64,000 nt of DNA. Origin: Cupriavidus cauae. Lineage in GTDB: Bacteria; Pseudomonadota; Gammaproteobacteria; Burkholderiales; Burkholderiaceae. A program made the position numbers and the translations under genes. Positions 62,427 to 64,000 of this stretch are shown piece by piece. The stretch is taken from NCBI RefSeq assembly GCF_008632125.1, contig NZ_VWRN01000067.1:19219-83218 (forward strand), given 5' to 3'. The first letter of the stretch is position 1. Each line of letters begins with the position of its first letter. The notes under the pieces are model-generated. The model was not told the origin of the DNA. It worked only from the letters and a program-made list of their open reading frames with translations, and did no database searches.

Positions 62427-63455
62427 TCACGGTCCGGCCCTCCGTGCATGCCCGGCGGCCCGCCGGTCCGCGCGCGCACTGTTGTCGGCCCGCATGTTGT
62501 CGTCCGCCCGGTTCATCATGTGGATGAACACGTCCTCCAGGCTGGTGTCCACCGGTGCGATCCGATGTCCGCCTTCGCCGGCCAGCCGCCGCAGCGTGGC
62601 TTCCAGCGCGGCGGCGTCGCGGCCGGTCACGTGCAGCGCGTTGCCGAACACCACGGTCTGCTCGACCGCCGCTTCGTCGGCGAGCTGGCGCGACAGCGCG
62701 TTCAGGTCGCCGCCCTCGACCGACCAGGTCGACAGGCCCTGCGCCGCCACCACCTGCTCGGCGGTGCCCTGCGCCAGCAACTTGCCGTAGGCGATATAGG
62801 CGAGCTTGTGGCAGCGCTCGGCCTCGTCCATGTAATGCGTGCTGACCAGCACCGAGATGCCGCGCGCGGCGAGCCGATGCAGTTGCTCCCAGAAATCGCG
62901 CCGCGCCTTCGGATCGACGCCGGCGGTGGGCTCGTCGAGCAGCAGCAGCTCCGGTTCGTGCAGCAGGCAGGCGGCCAGCGCCAGCCGCTGCTTCCAGCCG
63001 CCCGACAGCGCGCCGGCGAGCTGGCGCGCGCGGCTGGCCAGCCCCAGTCCGTCGAGCGCGCGCTCGACCGCCGCCTTGCGATCGGGCACGCCGTAGACGC
63101 GCGCGACGAAGTCGAGATTCTCGCGGATCGACAGGTCTTCCCAGTACGAGAACTTCTGCGTCATATAGCCGACGCGGCGCTTGATCTGCGCGCTGTCGCG
63201 CAGGATGTCGAAGCCCAGGCAGGTGCCGTGGCCGGCGTCGGGCGTCAGCAGCCCGCACATCATGCGGATCGACGTGGTCTTGCCGCTGCCGTTCGGGCCG
63301 AGGAAGCCGAAGATCTCGCCGCGGCGCACCTGCAGCGTCAGGCCGTCGACCACCTGCTTGTCGCCGAAGCGCTTGCCCAGGTCGTGCACGTCGATCGCCA
63401 GTTCGGGGGCATCGCGCTCCATCGTCGGGGTGTCGGCTGGCGCGCTGCCGTTCAT
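62427..63455 (-). CDS. ABC exporter ATP-binding protein
   Basis: 342 residues with a single ABC domain (~20–250): Walker A GPNGSGKTTS, Q-loop YMTQKFSYWEDLS, signature LSGGWKQRLAL, Walker B LLLLDEPTAGVD, and switch His in VLVSTHYMDEAERC. A DrrA-like C-terminal region follows (~255–342). Its ATG overlaps the stop of the membrane-fusion gene (ATGA), and the permease gene begins 44 bp downstream. Confidence 0.93.
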   Translation of the reverse strand: MNGSAPADTPTMERDAPELAIDVHDLGKRFGDKQVVDGLTLQVRRGEIFGFLGPNGSGKTTSIRMMCGLLTPDAGHGTCLGFDILRDSAQIKRRVGYMTQKFSYWEDLSIRENLDFVARVYGVPDRKAAVERALDGLGLASRARQLAGALSGGWKQRLALAACLLHEPELLLLDEPTAGVDPKARRDFWEQLHRLAARGISVLVSTHYMDEAERCHKLAYIAYGKLLAQGTAEQVVAAQGLSTWSVEGGDLNALSRQLADEAAVEQTVVFGNALHVTGRDAAALEATLRRLAGEGGHRIAPVDTSLEDVFIHMMNRADDNMRADNSARADRRAAGHARRAGP

Positions 63456-64000
63456 GGCCGCGCTCCACTTGCGGGGGCCGTTGGGGCCGATTCGTTCGTT
63501 GCCGCCGCAGCCGGCTCGACCTCCACCGGCTGGCCCGGGTGCAGCCGCGCCGCGTCGGCCGGCGCCGGACGCGCCTCGACCAGGAAGACCAGCTTGCGCC
63601 GCGTCTCGTTGCTGTAGATCACCGGCGGCGTGTATTCGGCCTGGCTGGAGACGTAGCGGATCGTGGCCGGGATCGCGGCGCCGCAGCCGTCGCAGGTCAG
63701 CCGTACGGTTTGCCCGGCCCGCAGCGTGCCGACCGCCGCTTCGGGCACGAAGAAGCGGACCTTGACGTTGCCCGGCGGCAGCAGCCGCACCACCGGGCTG
63801 CCGGCCGGCACCCATTCGCCCTGCCGGTAGAGCGTGTCGTAGACCAGGCTGCCCGCGGGCGCGGCGATGGCCTTGCGCGAGAGCCGCCAGTCCGCCTGCG
63901 CCAGCGCGGCGCGCGCGGCTTCGACCTGGGCCTGTTGCGCGCCGCGGCGCGCCTCGCGTCCGGGCAGTCGGGCCACCGCCAGATCGCTGCGCAGCTCGCG
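63452..64000 (-). CDS. HlyD-family membrane-fusion protein, N-terminal part outside window
   Basis: The frame is open to the last base of the window, so only the C-terminal ~182 residues are seen: the end of the coiled-coil hairpin (QAQVEAARAALAQADWRLSR), the lipoyl-like half (AIAAPAGSLVYDTLYRQGEW) and the beta-barrel domain (VKVRFFVPEAAVGTLRAGQT, then CDGCGAAIPATIRYVSSQAEYTPPVIYS). The paired Cys in CDGCG and the SSQAEYTPPVIYS phrase match the YhiI/YbhG-type periplasmic adaptors of ABC exporters. Coupled by ATGA to the ATPase gene. Confidence 0.9.
   Translation of the reverse strand, partial: RELRSDLAVARLPGREARRGAQQAQVEAARAALAQADWRLSRKAIAAPAGSLVYDTLYRQGEWVPAGSPVVRLLPPGNVKVRFFVPEAAVGTLRAGQTVRLTCDGCGAAIPATIRYVSSQAEYTPPVIYSNETRRKLVFLVEARPAPADAARLHPGQPVEVEPAAAATNESAPTAPASGARP

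Overview
The window is high-GC DNA (roughly two thirds G+C by eye) with the gene content and order of a betaproteobacterium of the order Burkholderiales, most like Burkholderiaceae (Ralstonia/Cupriavidus/Burkholderia relatives). The pth–rplY–prs–tRNA-Gln–ispE–lolB–TPR block, the kdsD–lptC–lptA–lptB–rpoN–hpf–ptsN–hprK–rapZ block, the uvrA–MFS–ssb arrangement and a double-length UvrA paralogue all point there. I would not name a genus from sequence alone.

Layout. 1–999: 3' part of an unrecognised, lower-GC membrane-anchored protein. 1070–7327 (minus): TPR lipoprotein, lolB, ispE, tRNA-Gln(TTG), prs, rplY, pth. 7463–9720 (plus): mutM and mutY, the two 8-oxoguanine repair glycosylases. 9799–19409 (minus): LON-domain protein, rapZ, psiF-like gene, hprK, ptsN, hpf, rpoN, lptB, lptA, lptC, kdsD. 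These cover nitrogen-PTS/sigma-54 regulation and LPS export. 19686–24354 (plus): CPA2 cation/proton antiporter, apt, Na/Pi cotransporter. 24341–29783: uvrA (minus), MFS transporter and ssb (plus). 30005–34337 (plus): a flavin acyl-CoA-dehydrogenase-like/LLM monooxygenase pair resembling organosulfur enzymes, and a TerC–CBS–CorC membrane protein. 34415–35413 (minus): two small unknown genes and a cold-shock gene. 35718–44795 (plus): a complete kdpFABCDE potassium system preceded by a KdpE-like box, followed by a TorF-type porin (44942–45733). 45770–49475: an ECF sigma/anti-sigma pair divergent from a DUF305 protein and a beta-propeller protein. 49579–51179: LysR regulator divergent from an isochorismatase-like hydrolase. 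51360–57281: 1973-residue double UvrA. 57795–59159: ankyrin-repeat protein. 59340–64000 (minus): a tripartite ABC exporter (outer-membrane factor, permease, ATPase, partial membrane-fusion protein).

The core genes are conventional. The most unusual property is an abundance of short tandem repeats. All four kdp spacers between A and E carry a different direct repeat: 13 bp x6, 8 bp x7, 11 bp x2 and 22 bp x2. Other spacers carry 10-, 12- and 18-bp arrays. In-frame 12-bp arrays lie inside mutM and twice inside the DUF305 gene. The 3' end of the outer-membrane-factor gene is repeated beyond its stop codon. The regulatory reads I find most informative are a KdpE-type box about 53–71 bp upstream of the inferred kdp start, a textbook sigma-70 promoter and long leader for the cold-shock gene, and a matched pair of GGAATAA–N15/16–GTTCAC motifs facing outward between the ECF sigma gene and the DUF305 gene. 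No CRISPR array, rRNA, insertion sequence or prophage was seen.
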